From the NCBI RefSeq assembly GCF_025399195.1, contig NW_026252173.1, positions 1-63,647 of the forward strand: 63,647 nucleotides of DNA. Direction: 5' to 3'. The notes beneath the pieces are model-generated. The model did not search any database. It worked only from the letters and a program-made list of their open reading frames with translations, and had not been told where the DNA came from. Origin of the DNA: Umbelopsis ramanniana AG. Its lineage: Eukaryota; Mucoromycota; Umbelopsidomycetes; Umbelopsidales; Umbelopsidaceae. Position numbers and translations under genes: made by a program. Below are positions 19,075-30,596 of this stretch, piece after piece; the stretch's first letter is position 1, and the number at the start of each line of letters is the position of its first letter.

Positions 19075-20899
19075 TTAATAACTGAGAAGCAGTGTTAAGC
19101 TACCATCTGGATTCATGTCGTAATCAACATCTATGGACTGTTCTTCTCTCATAGCCTCAACCACTTGATCGTCGACAGCAATGTTGATGTGGCCCTTTAG
19201 TCTGATGACCGCTGTAATGCTTGCTGGGTTGATATTTATCTTTTGGCATATCTTATCTACGAGGTCACCTACTGTGAACCGTTGCAAATAGATGGCTCGG
19301 TAATGAGTATCGTGTTGCGCATAGCGTATGAAAATGTTTAGAACTAGATAAAGTTGGAGTACACATGGTCAACGCATGATTCTCTAAACCCCCTGATCTA
19401 CTCATCGGGACCACTTACCGGCAGTAGAACTTCGTGACCTGGGAACATATGTAGGGTCAATGTCCAATGCAGCTGGTGGATGAGTCGGAGTGTGTAGCGG
19501 CTGAGTTGCCATGTAAGAAAATCCAGGTGGAAGTGGAGGATCTGGTATGGGGCTAATCATGGAAACGGATGCTTCTCCACTTGGCGGTGGCGGTAGTGGC
19601 GGCATTCGTGGAGGAGGGTGAAAGCTTTCTCGCGTGATAGGCATAATGGCTTCTGGTATACCTGCAGTTGAGGTGTATAATAGAGAGAAAGGTGTCACAG
19701 TGCTTTCTGTAGTGTATAGTTTCCAAAGTGGATGCGACTCGATATCAACATGATCTTCGGCTGGCGGAAAATCGGGTTATTTTTTGGGGGCAAAGAAAAA
19801 AAAAGGAAAAAAGGGAAAAATAATGAAAAGAATATTGTATCAGTGTCATGATAACCATCATTCCGGCATAATACTAATAAACACATACCTTGTAGTTTTT
19901 CAATTTGTTTCTCAACATGTTTCCTTTCATCCTTCAGTTTTCTTTGAGCTCCCTATGACACAAGTTAGTTTAGTAAGTGTCAGTACAAAGCCTCATCACA
20001 TTGATGAATGTGAGTCTAGTTGTTTATGCTGTTTATTTACCTTGTCGCGAAAAATTCTTACTCGACAGATACACTTTTCAACTTTGTTTCCGGGTTCATC
20101 GACGACTCGACTTTCCACATGGATACGCAGAGGGATACCTTTGACACCTTTGATCCGGGAAAAATCCGTGGAGAGACAATTGAAGCGAAGGAATACTCTT
20201 GCGCCATTTTTGCCTCTCCAGTTAAAAGATATGCGATCGAAGCTGCGAAGGGCAATACCGTAGGTTCCTTGACTATGTTCTTGATCTGTTTATAACAGAT
20301 CGATCAGAGGCCAACAATTGAACTGGTCATGATCCTACCCTTTTTGACACCAACTTACCAATATCGATGGCTCTGGGACTGCTTGTAGTTGGTTGCTGAC
20401 CCAGCCAAAATTTCCAAAAACTCGTCGCCACCCGTCGATGCTGCTGGTCGTGGAAAGCAAGAATCACTGTCGTTTCGATATCACCATCAAACTCTTGTCT
20501 GTCATTCAAGGTTATTATATAGTATTGGCCTAGAATTGTAAGTGGTTTAGTACTGCGCCTCTTTGAGCATGATATGACACCATAATGGTAAATTCGATTA
20601 TGAACATACCTCGATTGATATAAGTCAAAGGAACGTCGTCATCTTGGAGAGCAATGGCCGTAGGAGCTAATATGCGGAAACCAGTCATTTCAGGTTAATT
20701 GTTGTATTTCTGAAAAGATCGAGGAATAGAGAACATGTCCAAGGTCGAAGCATTATGCATGAACTTGTTATTTACCTTCAAGCGACACGTCAAACCGGGG
20801 GTGGAAAGAAGAAAACGATCTGGAGTCGGATGAACTACTGGGAACAAAAGGATTTGGTGACGGAGGAAATTGCGTGCGGGAATCGTCTGTGTACAACAT
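19075..20899 (-). CDS. CP2/grainyhead-like transcription factor
   Basis: Seven exons, complement(19075..19343, 19419..19760, 19889..19952, 20041..20285, 20359..20529, 20610..20666, 20776..20899), give 423 residues. The core (about 55-230) has YYIITLNDRQEFDGD, TSFWKFWLGQQ, AIDIDQEHSQGTYGIALRSFDRISFNWRGKNGARVFLRFNCLSTDFSRIKGVKGIPLRIHVES and KCICRVRIFRDKGAQRKLKDERK. This is the immunoglobulin-like CP2 DNA-binding domain shared by LSF/TFCP2 and grainyhead. A Pro-rich linker follows. The last 90 residues (VLNIFIRYAQHDTHYRAIYLQRFTVGDLVDKICQKI) look like the ubiquitin-like dimerisation domain. A nuclear regulator is expected; in filamentous fungi this family is linked to cell-wall remodelling. Met 20899 lies 3 nt after an acceptor-like TTTTTTCAG, so an upstream exon probably exists. 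Confidence 0.88.
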
Positions 20900-21873
20900 A
20901 AACTGAAAAAAGAAAGAGAAATGGAGAAGAGGGAGATATGCTAGTAAACATAGAGTTGAAATTCAGTCATATAGAGGTACGTAAGGAGAACAAGGGGTGC
21001 CAACCTCGGACTAGTTAAGACATTGACTAAGAGACACAACCAACAGCTTGAGCGATAGACTTTAAAGTATAAGTTCATTGGTTTGTTGAAAATCTTTCTG
21101 AGTCGCTATTATATGCCCCATATAAATAAATTTTCATGACGAAACCATGTCGGGCATTGACAGGAAGTATTTTGCAGTCTGCTCGATATTGAATGCTTTT
21201 ACGTGGCCTTCTACTCACATTTTTCCTTATATTTTTCAATGAAGTTAAATAAACAAACATGAAAGAGAACAACCATATGACTTAAGTATTCGCACTCAGG
21301 TACATATTGACAATACAGGTCAGGCTAATATCCACCTAGTGTTTTGCCTTTTCTTGTTACGAGATCTTCTTTCTTGTGCTTGAGATGTTTTTTTTTTCCG
21401 GGTAATGACTCGATCTGAACACAGCCAATATGCGTAAACACTTTCTAAAGCTAGGTTGTTCCACATACACAACCATCCGGCATTTCCGCTTCAAGGTAAT
21501 CACTCAGCATCCCCGGCCGTAAATGGAACGGCTTCCTCTCAGCTGGGGAAGGGGTGATCGTCTCCTGAAATGGTAGATAGGCCAAAAATTCTTCTAGTAC
21601 AGAGGCCGCTTTGCCCGCTATATGCAGCCCCCTTATGCCCAAATATGATCCCGTTAAAGAAACGATCGACTAGGAGATAGCCACATGGCAAGACAGACAT
21701 CGTCATATTAACTGCAAGTACGACTGAAGTACTCAATATGACTTGGAGGCAGTGATTTCTGTTCTTCTTGTTATTTTTATTATATCAAAACCGAAGGCAG
21801 GTCATTCAAGTCTTAGCTCCTTATGCTATTCTGCCATGATGGGCCATGCATAAGGCACCCCGGGTGACAAGCT
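20900..21873. other. intergenic region
   Basis: 974 bp. The part next to 20900 probably includes a 5' exon and leader of the CP2 gene; a candidate short coding exon starts with ATG at 20968-20970. Overlapping minus frames at 21451-21736 have no motif. No repeat was seen. Confidence 0.45.
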
Positions 21874-24628
21874 TTAGCTCCAACTTCCACCATCGAAACC
21901 AACAAATCCCTAATTGACGTTTGTTAGAAAAGTATTGTGACATGAATGGTCGGGGGGTAAGGAGCACGTGGAAAACTTACAGTCAACAAGAATACGGGGA
22001 AGTATGATTTCTTCTCAATTTGAGAGCACCCTATAATGTTCATACAATCGTATAAGTAGCGGGATAAAACCTGGGTGCCTTTCGTATTTTCACTTACAGT
22101 TCCAAGCTGATGTCAGTCTACCGTCGATGCAGCTACCAGCATCAAAAAAGTTATCAGCACCAGATCCATCAAAGGCGCTTCTGAAAAAGTCCACTGCAAT
22201 CCACGTAGTCAAAGGTAAGCTTAACAGAAATATGCAGACGTGACGGCCATACCCCTTGGATCAAAAATGAACACTTACGCAATATGTCTTTTCTGCACTG
22301 TTCAACACCCCCAAATGTACTCTGTACATACTCTTGAAGCCCTGGATCTTCAGAAAAGTCATCCAGCTTGTCAAGGGTAAGCACAATAGGATTCAGGATA
22401 CGTGCTACTTGATTATACTGGATCATGCTTGTCAGTACCCGCGAGCCACCAAACATTGTGGGTTTCATAGGGGCTTACCTTGTCTATAAACATGAATGCA
22501 TTGGCCACATTCTTATCGCCGAGATGGATGACACTGCTCCCTATCCAGGAACCCGATTTTTTTTGCGCGCGATGCAGTGTTCTATGCATCTCTCGACTAA
22601 CAGAGGGGCATGCTTGTATACGGTGCAATCCTTGTCCTGTATTGGTTAACCGATATGGGTTGGAGGACAACAAGTCGTCATCAGATAGACTCCAAAGCAT
22701 AAACATTTCATGAAGAATCTCTCTCCAGAGATTGAGTGTCTGGTGCACATAGGCAAATTGAGTGGCATGATTATGTGTCAATCGATGACCACCACGTCCT
22801 GAAGAGATAGCAAGTGAATATCCAGGCTCTGCCTTGGTGGGACTGAAGTACTTTGTAAGATATTTCAACATTTTCTCACAGGGATCACTAGAAATGTTGT
22901 AATTGTTTCAAATTAATATCCGTCATTCTTCCCATTTCTAGGTTAATATAACTTACCGATTGGCTCTAAGGAAGGCATGATTGTCCGAAAGCGACAATAA
23001 ACATCGTTTAATCTGGTCCCTCGTTATCCGTTCGTTCTGGTAAGTTTCGCAAAGGTATTCCATTGCCTTCTCCTTACGTTTTATCTCTGCATCGATATGC
23101 GTTCTAGATTTGCCATCGGACACAATTTCTCTTGTGGCCATTGCGATTGAATCATCGTGAAGTAGCTCTAGGCTTTCCGTTTCCTTCAAGAAGGTATATA
23201 CTGTCTTAATCGGTATAACACAAGAGAACCCTAAGAGATCCTGTACATCAGGAATGACAGAGTCCTACGGTGAAATGATAATAAGTAATCTGAGTGATCT
23301 CGCCTCGCCGCACCCACATTATTGGTCCTCCCTACCATCAAAAGATATATAAGCTTGCCATAAGATGACCGCATTTTTTCTGGGTTCATAATCTTGTGTC
23401 TGGAAAACGTAATTAGTAATGGACGACCTAAACATTTGATTCTTTTTACGGCAGAATACAATACCTTCGGCCCACTTCAAACACATTTTGAAAGAACACT
23501 TCATTTTCACTGAAGGCACGATCGGAAAAAAGTTCCTGGCCAAGTTTGTAGTCCCCAGCCACTACCAGTCCGGACAAAATAGCACAAAAGTCTTTAATTT
23601 GTGCCACTATGCGTTTGGATTTACTTGAATATGAAATGATATCCACTTTGTCTGCATGAAGTTTGCGATGTTAAAAGAGCGGCCAGGTATAAGAGAAGCA
23701 ATTCCACACATAACACAAACCTGTGTATTCTGAAACATTCAGAGCCGCCTCCAACCTGTAAAACAAGTGTGAGGAAAACGTGGTGTATGCGCGCGGTCGA
23801 GCCACGTTTCGGTATACTTACAGTCTAAGCTTAATCCTCTCCTCGGCATCCAAGCGAAGGGGAACAAATTTGGCTCTATAAGGCGTAAATCCATCAGCAC
23901 CCTTCGATTTCTATGGGCGGTTCACACCTCGGCAGAATTACCTTTTGACCATCCATTCACCAAGTGTCGCGCCACTTCCACTTATTACTGTGCCGTCTAA
24001 TTGTGAGCTGTCTGATGATGATTCTGACAAAGCACTATTATTCTACAAATGAAAAAGATAAGGAAAAAAAATCCTCTGATCAATTTATGTGCTGTATATA
24101 CTGTTGTAAATGCAGGCGCAACACTTACATCGTCACGATTATCTACAGCTAGATTGTCCCTTACTGGTATGAAAGCATGCGAATTCTCCATGGTCCTAGA
24201 TGATACTGTTTTTAAGTTTCTTGCAGTATGCTTTCGGCGATTACCGGTGCGATGAAGCATGCCTGATTTTGCGGTTAGAGAGAGAGACATAATTCGCATA
24301 TCCGGAGCAAAATTCGGACTCTTACCATGGCACACCTCACAGAAGTCTTCATCGCATTGCTCACAGAATACCGCCGCCTAAACACATTCAATCATTATTA
24401 ATTATATCCGAACTGCAAACAGACCAAAGGGAGAAGATATTTGTTGGTGTAGTGGTGGCCACACCTGGACATGGTAGATGAGTTTACCTCTTGGTCTTTA
24501 CATTCCACGCAATAATCTAGTTTGGGGGGTGGAAGCTCTTGGCTTGCTAAAATGTCTTCGTCTGTGTCCATCAAAGAAAGCTTTTCCGATTGGTTGTCTT
24601 TAAGTACGTCCTTCCCATCGTTAGACAT
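21874..24628 (-). CDS. UPF0652 (DUF2009) protein with N-terminal B-box-like zinc site
   Basis: Fourteen exons: complement(21874..21909, 21981..22030, 22098..22193, 22279..22417, 22479..22887, 22957..23264, 23336..23399, 23465..23651, 23721..23755, 23822..23910, 23989..24042, 24129..24262, 24326..24377, 24488..24628), 597 residues. The N-terminus has C-x2-C, C-x2-C, C-x2-C and H-x7-H spacing (YCVECKDQEAAVFCEQCDEDFCEVCH, then LHRTGNRRKH), like a B-box. The body reads AKFVPLRLDAEERIKLRLLEAALNVSEYTDKVDI and HRTLHRAQKKSGSWIGSSVIHLGD, matching the conserved UPF0652/DUF2009 family. Its biochemical role is unknown to me. One junction (23911-23988) is uncertain: the obvious donor at 23941 would leave a 31-nt, frame-breaking intron, so an upstream GTAATA donor was used. 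Confidence 0.8.
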
Positions 24629-25150
24629 TCTTTATTGTGTGCGATCAAAGCGATCAGCGTCTGCTTGAAACATCGCACTGTATCTGGTCGGACATCCAAT
24701 TGCGAGAAAGTAGTCACTAAATGCACTCAATAGGCCTGGCAATGATGACAAGTCAAGCACACAGATCGGCCATAGATGGAACAATCATTCCCAACAACGC
24801 CTTCCTCAACTGGTCTCAAGGAGACAATGACAAGATAAGAATAACAGCTGCCCGTTCAGTGTATTCACAAATCGCTATTGCTCATGATCAATTCATTTAA
24901 AGCAACCCTTTACCATGCCACTTGAAACAAGTGTAATTTGGAAAGCTTTGATGCAAACGTAGCTTAGATTTGAGAATCATGATACAAGTGACGAGTGTTC
25001 AAGTTGATATGGAAAGTTCGGTTCAGTTTTCAGTTTAGTTCAAGGAAAAGCAGTCCTAACAAGCAGGTAAAGTTCCTGAGCTCAGCCACCTTTTTTTTTT
25101 TATTTCGAGCCATAGAGAACTGCCTATCGAACAACTTTCATTCCGTAACA
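24629..25150. promoter_or_regulatory. divergent promoter region, UPF0652 gene / SRP40
   Basis: 522 bp between two divergent start codons. The part before SRP40 carries a poly-T run (near 25090). No classical TATA box is obvious on either side. Confidence 0.45.
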
Positions 25151-25710
25151 ATGGCACCCATCCAAGATTCTAAGTTGAACGCTCTGGTCTACCAGTACCT
25201 TACCAGTCAAGAGTTTACTGAGGCTGCCAAGGCTTTGAAAAAGAAAATAGGATCGGTAAGTTTACCCACATAGTTGTTCATCACCAGCACTTGCTTATAG
25301 TCCGTACTTATCATAATATGACTTTGTCTGCAGGTCAAGGAGGTCGAAGGAGAATCCTTGGTTGATATATATCAAAAGAATAAGAGCAGGTTTGTTTTTA
25401 TTTTCACTTGCATGCTACCAAACGCCATTTAACTGACATTGACAACAGCGAGACCAAAGATGATAGCAGCAGCAGCAGTTCCTCATCTTCTAGTGAGAGC
25501 GAATCTGACTCATCCAGCTCTGAATCAGAAGAAGAAGTAGAAGAAGAAGTGGCTAAGAGCAGTAGCAGCAGCAGCAGCTCGTCTTCTGAAAGCGAATCTT
25601 CAGATAGCTCATCAGATAGCTCATCTTCCGATAGCGAATCATCCTCAGACGAAGAAGAGGAAGAGGAGCAGAAGGCTGAAGCCATGGTTGAATCTGATTC
25701 TGATTCCTCT

Positions 25711-25775
<65 letters not shown>

Positions 25776-26514
25776 AGATTCCGGTAGCGAGAGTGATTCC
25801 GAAAGTGAAGATGAAAAGGAAGAAGCTAAAGCACAATCTTCAAGCTCTGACTCTAGCTCTGACTCTAGTTCTGACTCTAGCTCTGACTCCAGCTCTGAAT
25901 CAGAAGATGAAAAGGCACAATCCAGCAGTGATGATTCTTCTAGCGAAAGTGAAAGTGAAAAGGCTGCTGAATCAAGCGATTCTAGCTCCAGCTCCAGCTC
26001 CGATAGCAGCAGCAGCAGTGACTCTGATAGCAGCAGTGACTCCTCTAGCGATAGTGAATCAGAGAGCGAAAGCAAGAGTGCAGTAAAGCCCAGCGCAAAG
26101 CGAAAACTTGAAAGCTCAGAAAGTTCAGAGCCGTCATCCGATAGTACAGCTGTAAATGAAGCTAAACCCGAGCCAGTGAAGAAGCAGGTAATGTAAACAT
26201 GAGCAAAACTTACTTTATTTTATTTTGTTTGTACTGACTATTTTTTTAAAATATAGCGAACACAAGGCGAACGCTTTCAACGAGTCAAGGCCCATGAAGT
26301 TAACTTTCATGACGACCGATTGCGAGATAATTCTTATGTTTCCAAGGGAGGATCAGACGATAGATCTTATGGTTGGAAAGCACATCAAGATCTCATTGTA
26401 ACCAGAGGAGATAAATTCCGAGCCGAGAAGAATAAGAAGAAGCGAGGTTCATACCGTGGTGGTCAGATCGATTTCCAGAGCCACAGCATTAAGTTCGACT
26501 ATGAAGACGAGTAG
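25151..26514 (+). CDS. SRP40: SRP40/Nopp140-like nucleolar protein
   Basis: Four exons, 25151..25255, 25334..25389, 25449..26187 and 26257..26514, give 385 residues. Residues 1-50 form a LisH-type helix pair (LNALVYQYLTSQEFTEAAKALKKK). About 240 residues of Ser interspersed with Asp, Glu and Lys follow, a multi-site CK2 substrate region. The C-terminal 85 residues (GERFQRVKAHEVNFHDDRLRDNSYVSKGG, AHQDLIVTRGDKFRAEKNKKKRGSYRGGQID) are the SRP40_C domain shared with Nopp140. Family members are snoRNP chaperones that shuttle between nucleolus and cytoplasm and Cajal-type bodies. The serine run contains a perfect AGC repeat. The long frame on the opposite strand is a shadow of this low-complexity coding. 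Confidence 0.93.
25711..25773 (+). repeat. (AGC)21 microsatellite encoding polyserine
   Basis: Twenty-one uninterrupted AGC triplets lie within exon 3 of SRP40. Elsewhere in the same domain serine is encoded by mixed AGC, TCT, TCA and TCC codons. Only this stretch therefore looks like recent slippage. Confidence 0.95.
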
Positions 26515-27016
26515 TGCAGTCATTCACACTTTTAAAAAAAGAGCATCCAACATTAATAAAAAGTATCGCATTTTTCCTTTTCACCAGAGGGAATGAAGTT
26601 GCTGGAGCGATCACGTTGCCTGCAGGTGATCAGTGTTTCCGTGTTCCCCGAAAGCAGTCAAAGCTGGCCCATGCTTTTTATATGTCGGTGGTACCTGCAA
26701 CGCTGATAACGCTCCAGCCAAGTACTTTCAGTATTGAGCTATAATCACCCTGAATATCACTTTCATAATAATTAATTTCAATTGTCTTATGGTTGATCGA
26801 TTCTGTTTCATGTAGCGTCTTGTCTTCAATATCGAGTCTATTTCACACATGCTTCACAAGATGATAAATCATAGGGCAACCAGGAAATAAAAGTCACTTG
26901 AGCGGATAAAGGACCGCCTCTTTCTCTCTCTCTTTTTCCCTCAGTGCATTCCCCTTCCCTAGGTTTCTTACTGCTCTCCTAAATATAATCTGTCTTTCCT
27001 CAATTCCACTCTCTCC
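26515..27016. other. spacer / 5' flank of CCCH gene
   Basis: 502 bp. It holds the 3' end of SRP40 and a pyrimidine-rich leader (CTCTTTCTCTCTCTCT near 26920) upstream of the zinc-finger gene. No further gene is seen. Confidence 0.5.
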
Positions 27017-28554
27017 ATGGTCAACCTTGACCCCCCTCCAGATCCTACGCGTCTAATGTCCCATCTCCGCCGTTCCCAAAGCCATCCTGATCAGCCAAAG
27101 GCTTCCAAAGGTACATCTCCTGTCTTTGCATGTTACAGTGCCCTTCTCAATTGAAGGAATGAATAATTTCCTTTGCTCATATGACCAAAAATGATTCGAT
27201 TTTGTGTGTAGCAGGATCGAACAGCTCCAATTTATCACACGTTCCCTGCAAGTTTTGGAAGCAAGGGACTTGTACCGCTGGAGCGAACTGTATCTTTTCT
27301 CATAATTTGGACGCTACTTCTGAGACTTCTGTGTGCAAATACTTCCTCAAAGGCAATTGCAAGTTTGGGACCAAATGTGCCTTGCTACATACTTTGTCAC
27401 CCCAAGCTCCCGATGGTCGTAAACTACTGAATAGCCGATCTAATGCGGCTGCACTCTCACGGTCGTTGGGCACTTCCAGCCAACAACAAATGAACTCATC
27501 CTTGCGCTCTGGCCCATTAGATCTGAATTCCTTCTCTTCAAATTCTCGTCCCTCACCAGACCTGTCGCCGTTTGCTCGTATTCCAATCGACTCCGGTTCT
27601 CCAAGTGGTAATGATCGATATAGTCAGCTCTCTGCCAACATAAGTCAAAACTTTTTGGGAACTTCAGCACCTTCCACAGTCAATACTTCTCATTTTCGTC
27701 TTGGGCAGTCTCCAGGTTCAATGGATGGTCACTTGTCACCTACTGAGACCTCCTTTTCTCCATTTTCTGGTCGTCGAGGCTTGTACATGCCCCAACACCA
27801 AACTCCGCAGTACACCGCTCTTTCTCCGCGTACAGCGTCGTTGTCCAAATTAAACGGTATTCCAGAAAGAGAGCATGACTACTTTGAAATGGACCAGCTG
27901 GATGAAGATATGAGTAGTTTGCTTCAAAATCTTGAAGGGACAGAAGAATCGATGCTTCCATCCTCCCTCAATGATTTGCTGACACCAAGTGAGCTTTTGT
28001 CACGTAGGGCAAGGGAGCAAAGAGAGGGTCTATCTGGCACACCATCAGGTACCACTTTATCGCGATCCCTCAGAAGCTACAGTGGTAGTAAAGAAATGCT
28101 TCCCGTATCACCTACCTTGAGCGGCGATCAACGTGCCTATCGTACATCTAATTCACCACTGGCTCCTGCTGCTGCGAATGGAACTCAGCCTTGGAGTGTT
28201 CCATTCTATCAAAATATTGGCAATAGTCGTGAATCGCCCAAGGTTACTGCTGTTGAAGATTCGCCACAATTATCAGCTGAGCAAGGGGACTTGTCGTCTA
28301 GCATATCAAACGCGATCAATATACCTGGTGGTGGAGGATCGAAGCAGCATATTGCATCGGTTCATACAATTCGACGACCAGCATACAGCAAAGGGTTTGA
28401 TGAAACAGATCCTTTTGATCCATTTACCTCTGGAGGGGATGATGATGTCCAGTTCTATATGGAAGAGGATGAGACAGTTGAGGTTGGACCAGGTACCTCC
28501 ATCATGCCCAACATGCAGTCACGAATATCGACTGAACTTCGACGACCCAACTAA
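27017..28554 (+). CDS. double-CCCH zinc-finger protein
   Basis: Two exons, 27017..27110 and 27212..28554, give 478 residues. Splicing joins SHPDQPKASK to AGSNSSNLSHVPCKFW. Two zinc fingers follow in direct succession, CKFWKQGTCTAGANCIFSH and CKYFLKGNCKFGTKCALLH. Both have spacing C-x7-C-x5-C-x3-H, the LEE1/Cps3-type rather than TTP-type (C-x8-C) finger. The remaining 380 residues are Ser/Pro-rich and probably disordered, with SPxR/SP phosphorylation-like motifs and an acidic patch DETDPFDPFTSGGDDDVQFYMEEDE near the end. An RNA-binding regulator is likely but not proven. The acceptor is a TAGCAG tandem, so a one-residue splice variant is possible. The upstream ATG model is preferred to an unspliced start at 27181 because that start lies within the intron. 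Confidence 0.85.
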
Positions 28555-29312
28555 AGAGATTATATCCTCGAGGTCCACGCCACTCGACGGACACGCACAT
28601 ACCCAACACTTCCCCAAAAAATGTAAAAGTTCAGTGTTTTGGGATCTATTTTTCTTTCCTCTTTTCAGCACCTAAAGCGATATCTTGCACAACACAACTG
28701 GAGATCTCCCCCCGTCCAATCAAAAAGGCCTAAAAATGGGCACTGTGAGTGTATGTGTGTGTGAGAAAGAGCAACTCGTACATCCTCCAAAAGAAAGATA
28801 ACTTCCCCTCATCAAAAGCAAAGCAAAAAAAAAAAAAAAACACTGCTTGTGAATATATACATTCAGATCGTACCTGTTCAATGTATATACGTAGGCTCTC
28901 TTCCCCTCTTCCACGAACCCTTTTGTACTTTCTCCTCTTTCCTTATTTCTGTTCCCTTTTTTTTTTTTTCTACGTAGTGTCGTCCATCTTTACCCCCAAG
29001 CAGTCAAACAAAAGAACCCCCAATGAAAAATATTCCTCCAAAAGCCTACATGTTTGTGAATTACAAGCAATGGAATAGTAAAAAATTGAAAGCCAGTGAC
29101 GAAAAATTAGAAAAATGTGGTATCCATTGAGGTGAAAAGACACGTGAAAGCAATAATAAATCATACAGTGAATCGTATAGAAGACAAAAAGAAATAGTCG
29201 ATAATGATATAAAAAAAAATGAACAACGAAAATGAAAAAGATCTAAGTGAAAAAGATTAATGGAGGCCAGCTATGATGGACATGCTTGATTCGCTCGCTG
29301 TACTTTTTTTGT
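28555..29312. other. 3'-3' spacer between convergent genes
   Basis: 758 bp, rich in poly-A and poly-T runs. It holds the 3' UTRs of the CCCH gene and DGK1. Small open frames have no motif. Confidence 0.55.
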
Positions 29313-30232
29313 CTAATGTCCATAACCCAAAAATTCCAAAGCAAACCAAAGAAGTGAGCCGCTGATAACAGGAATGGTGAGATTGTCATCCACGTTCGCC
29401 ACACCACCGATCGCCTCACTAAAGGCCGCCACAAAGCCTCCATATAAAGACAGTTGAGTCAATGAGACAGGAGCAGTTGATGAATAGCTCGGGTGACTGA
29501 ATCCGTGTGCCATCATGTGGTTATAAAACTGGTAGGTCACTAGAGCCCCTATGGCCGCTGCACCCAGTGACCCAGCCAAAGACTTGTTGCTATACTTGGG
29601 AGTATATTGACCAAACAGACGTCCGCATATGCTGGCTGTAGGGTCTGTCCATGACAAATAGACGATAGAAAGTGAACCAATGTCTTTGGGAAAGCAGTAA
29701 AGTACAATGATGCAACCTGAAGTAGAAAAATATGTCAGAGCGCTGACCTTGAATATCTCCCTCTAAATAGAGCCTTGGCAGTTACACATATCCCGCCCGC
29801 CCGACAACTTACCCAGCAGATAGTAAACCACTCCATTCACTCTCGATGATATTTCAGTCTTGCGCATCATAGGTCCAAGCAATGATATGTAGATAGAATT
29901 GAACCAGCTGGATGAAAATCGAAGTACTTCCGCAGAGCTGACGATGGCGAGGAGAGCCGTCAACGCTGGGTATATGTCGCTAGGCTCATATCCGTGCGTG
30001 TATAAGTAGAGTACAACAAAGCCTAAAATAACAGTAGGTGTAAGCTGATTGATAAAAAGCCAAGGGGTGGGGTGAACTTCTTCGTACCTATTGAATAATG
30101 AAACGCTTTTCTTGGTAGTTCCCAGCTGCCTTTGGGTTGGATATAGGAATAGCGATCGGGCTTGGAATGGCCATTAGTAGTTGAATGGCCGTTGGTCTCT
30201 ACCTTGCCATTACCATTGGAATTTCTCGCCAT
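29313..30232 (-). CDS. DGK1: CTP-dependent diacylglycerol kinase (Dgk1-like)
   Basis: Three exons, complement(29313..29716, 29813..30022, 30088..30232), give 252 residues. After a 38-residue Asn/Gly/His/Ser-rich tail comes ELPRKAFHYSIGFVVLYLYTHG, the first motif of the DGK1/dolichol-kinase (CTP-transferase-like) fold. MMRKTEISSRVNGVVYYLLGCIIVLYCFPKDIGSLSIVYLSWTDPTASICGRLFG contains the conserved D-P-x-A-x-x-x-G-R-x-(F/Y)-G active-site loop. EAIGGVANVDDNLTIPVISG supplies the second conserved Asp pair. About six membrane segments are visible, fitting the ER or nuclear membrane. The enzyme makes phosphatidate from diacylglycerol using CTP and opposes lipin. SEC59-type dolichol kinases are much longer, so DGK1 is preferred. 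Confidence 0.92.
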
Positions 30233-30596
30233 GTCAAAGGCTCTTAAATTAAGGACAATAAGGAAAAAGGTGCTAACAAATGAGGACAGTGAAAATCTTT
30301 CACAGGTTTGTAACTTTCACATGTCAGGTGACTTGACCAGTGAACATTCGCCCCGTTTGGTACAATATTTTTGGTCTCAAGATGATGCTCGGCTGTCCGA
30401 TAGGGAATAACGATTTGGTATTGCCATGACGCAAAAACCGAACATCACTTGTTTATAAACTAATCCTTGAGTGAAAGATATATTTGTGCGACACTACTTC
30501 TATAGCCTTGACAGGTATTCAAGCGGTTACGTCAACCACATTGTGTCCTTCAGCAGTGAGCTTTCAAAAAAGAAATATTTATTGCACGTTTGACAT
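30233..30596. other. spacer
   Basis: 364 bp between the DGK1 start and the proteasome subunit stop. Nothing else is recognised. Confidence 0.6.

Noticed and set aside
25404..26075. 223-codon minus-strand frame rich in Leu, Ser and Glu opposite SRP40
   Set aside because: It is the reverse complement of the AGC/TCT serine repeat of the real gene; low complexity and no splice or start context.
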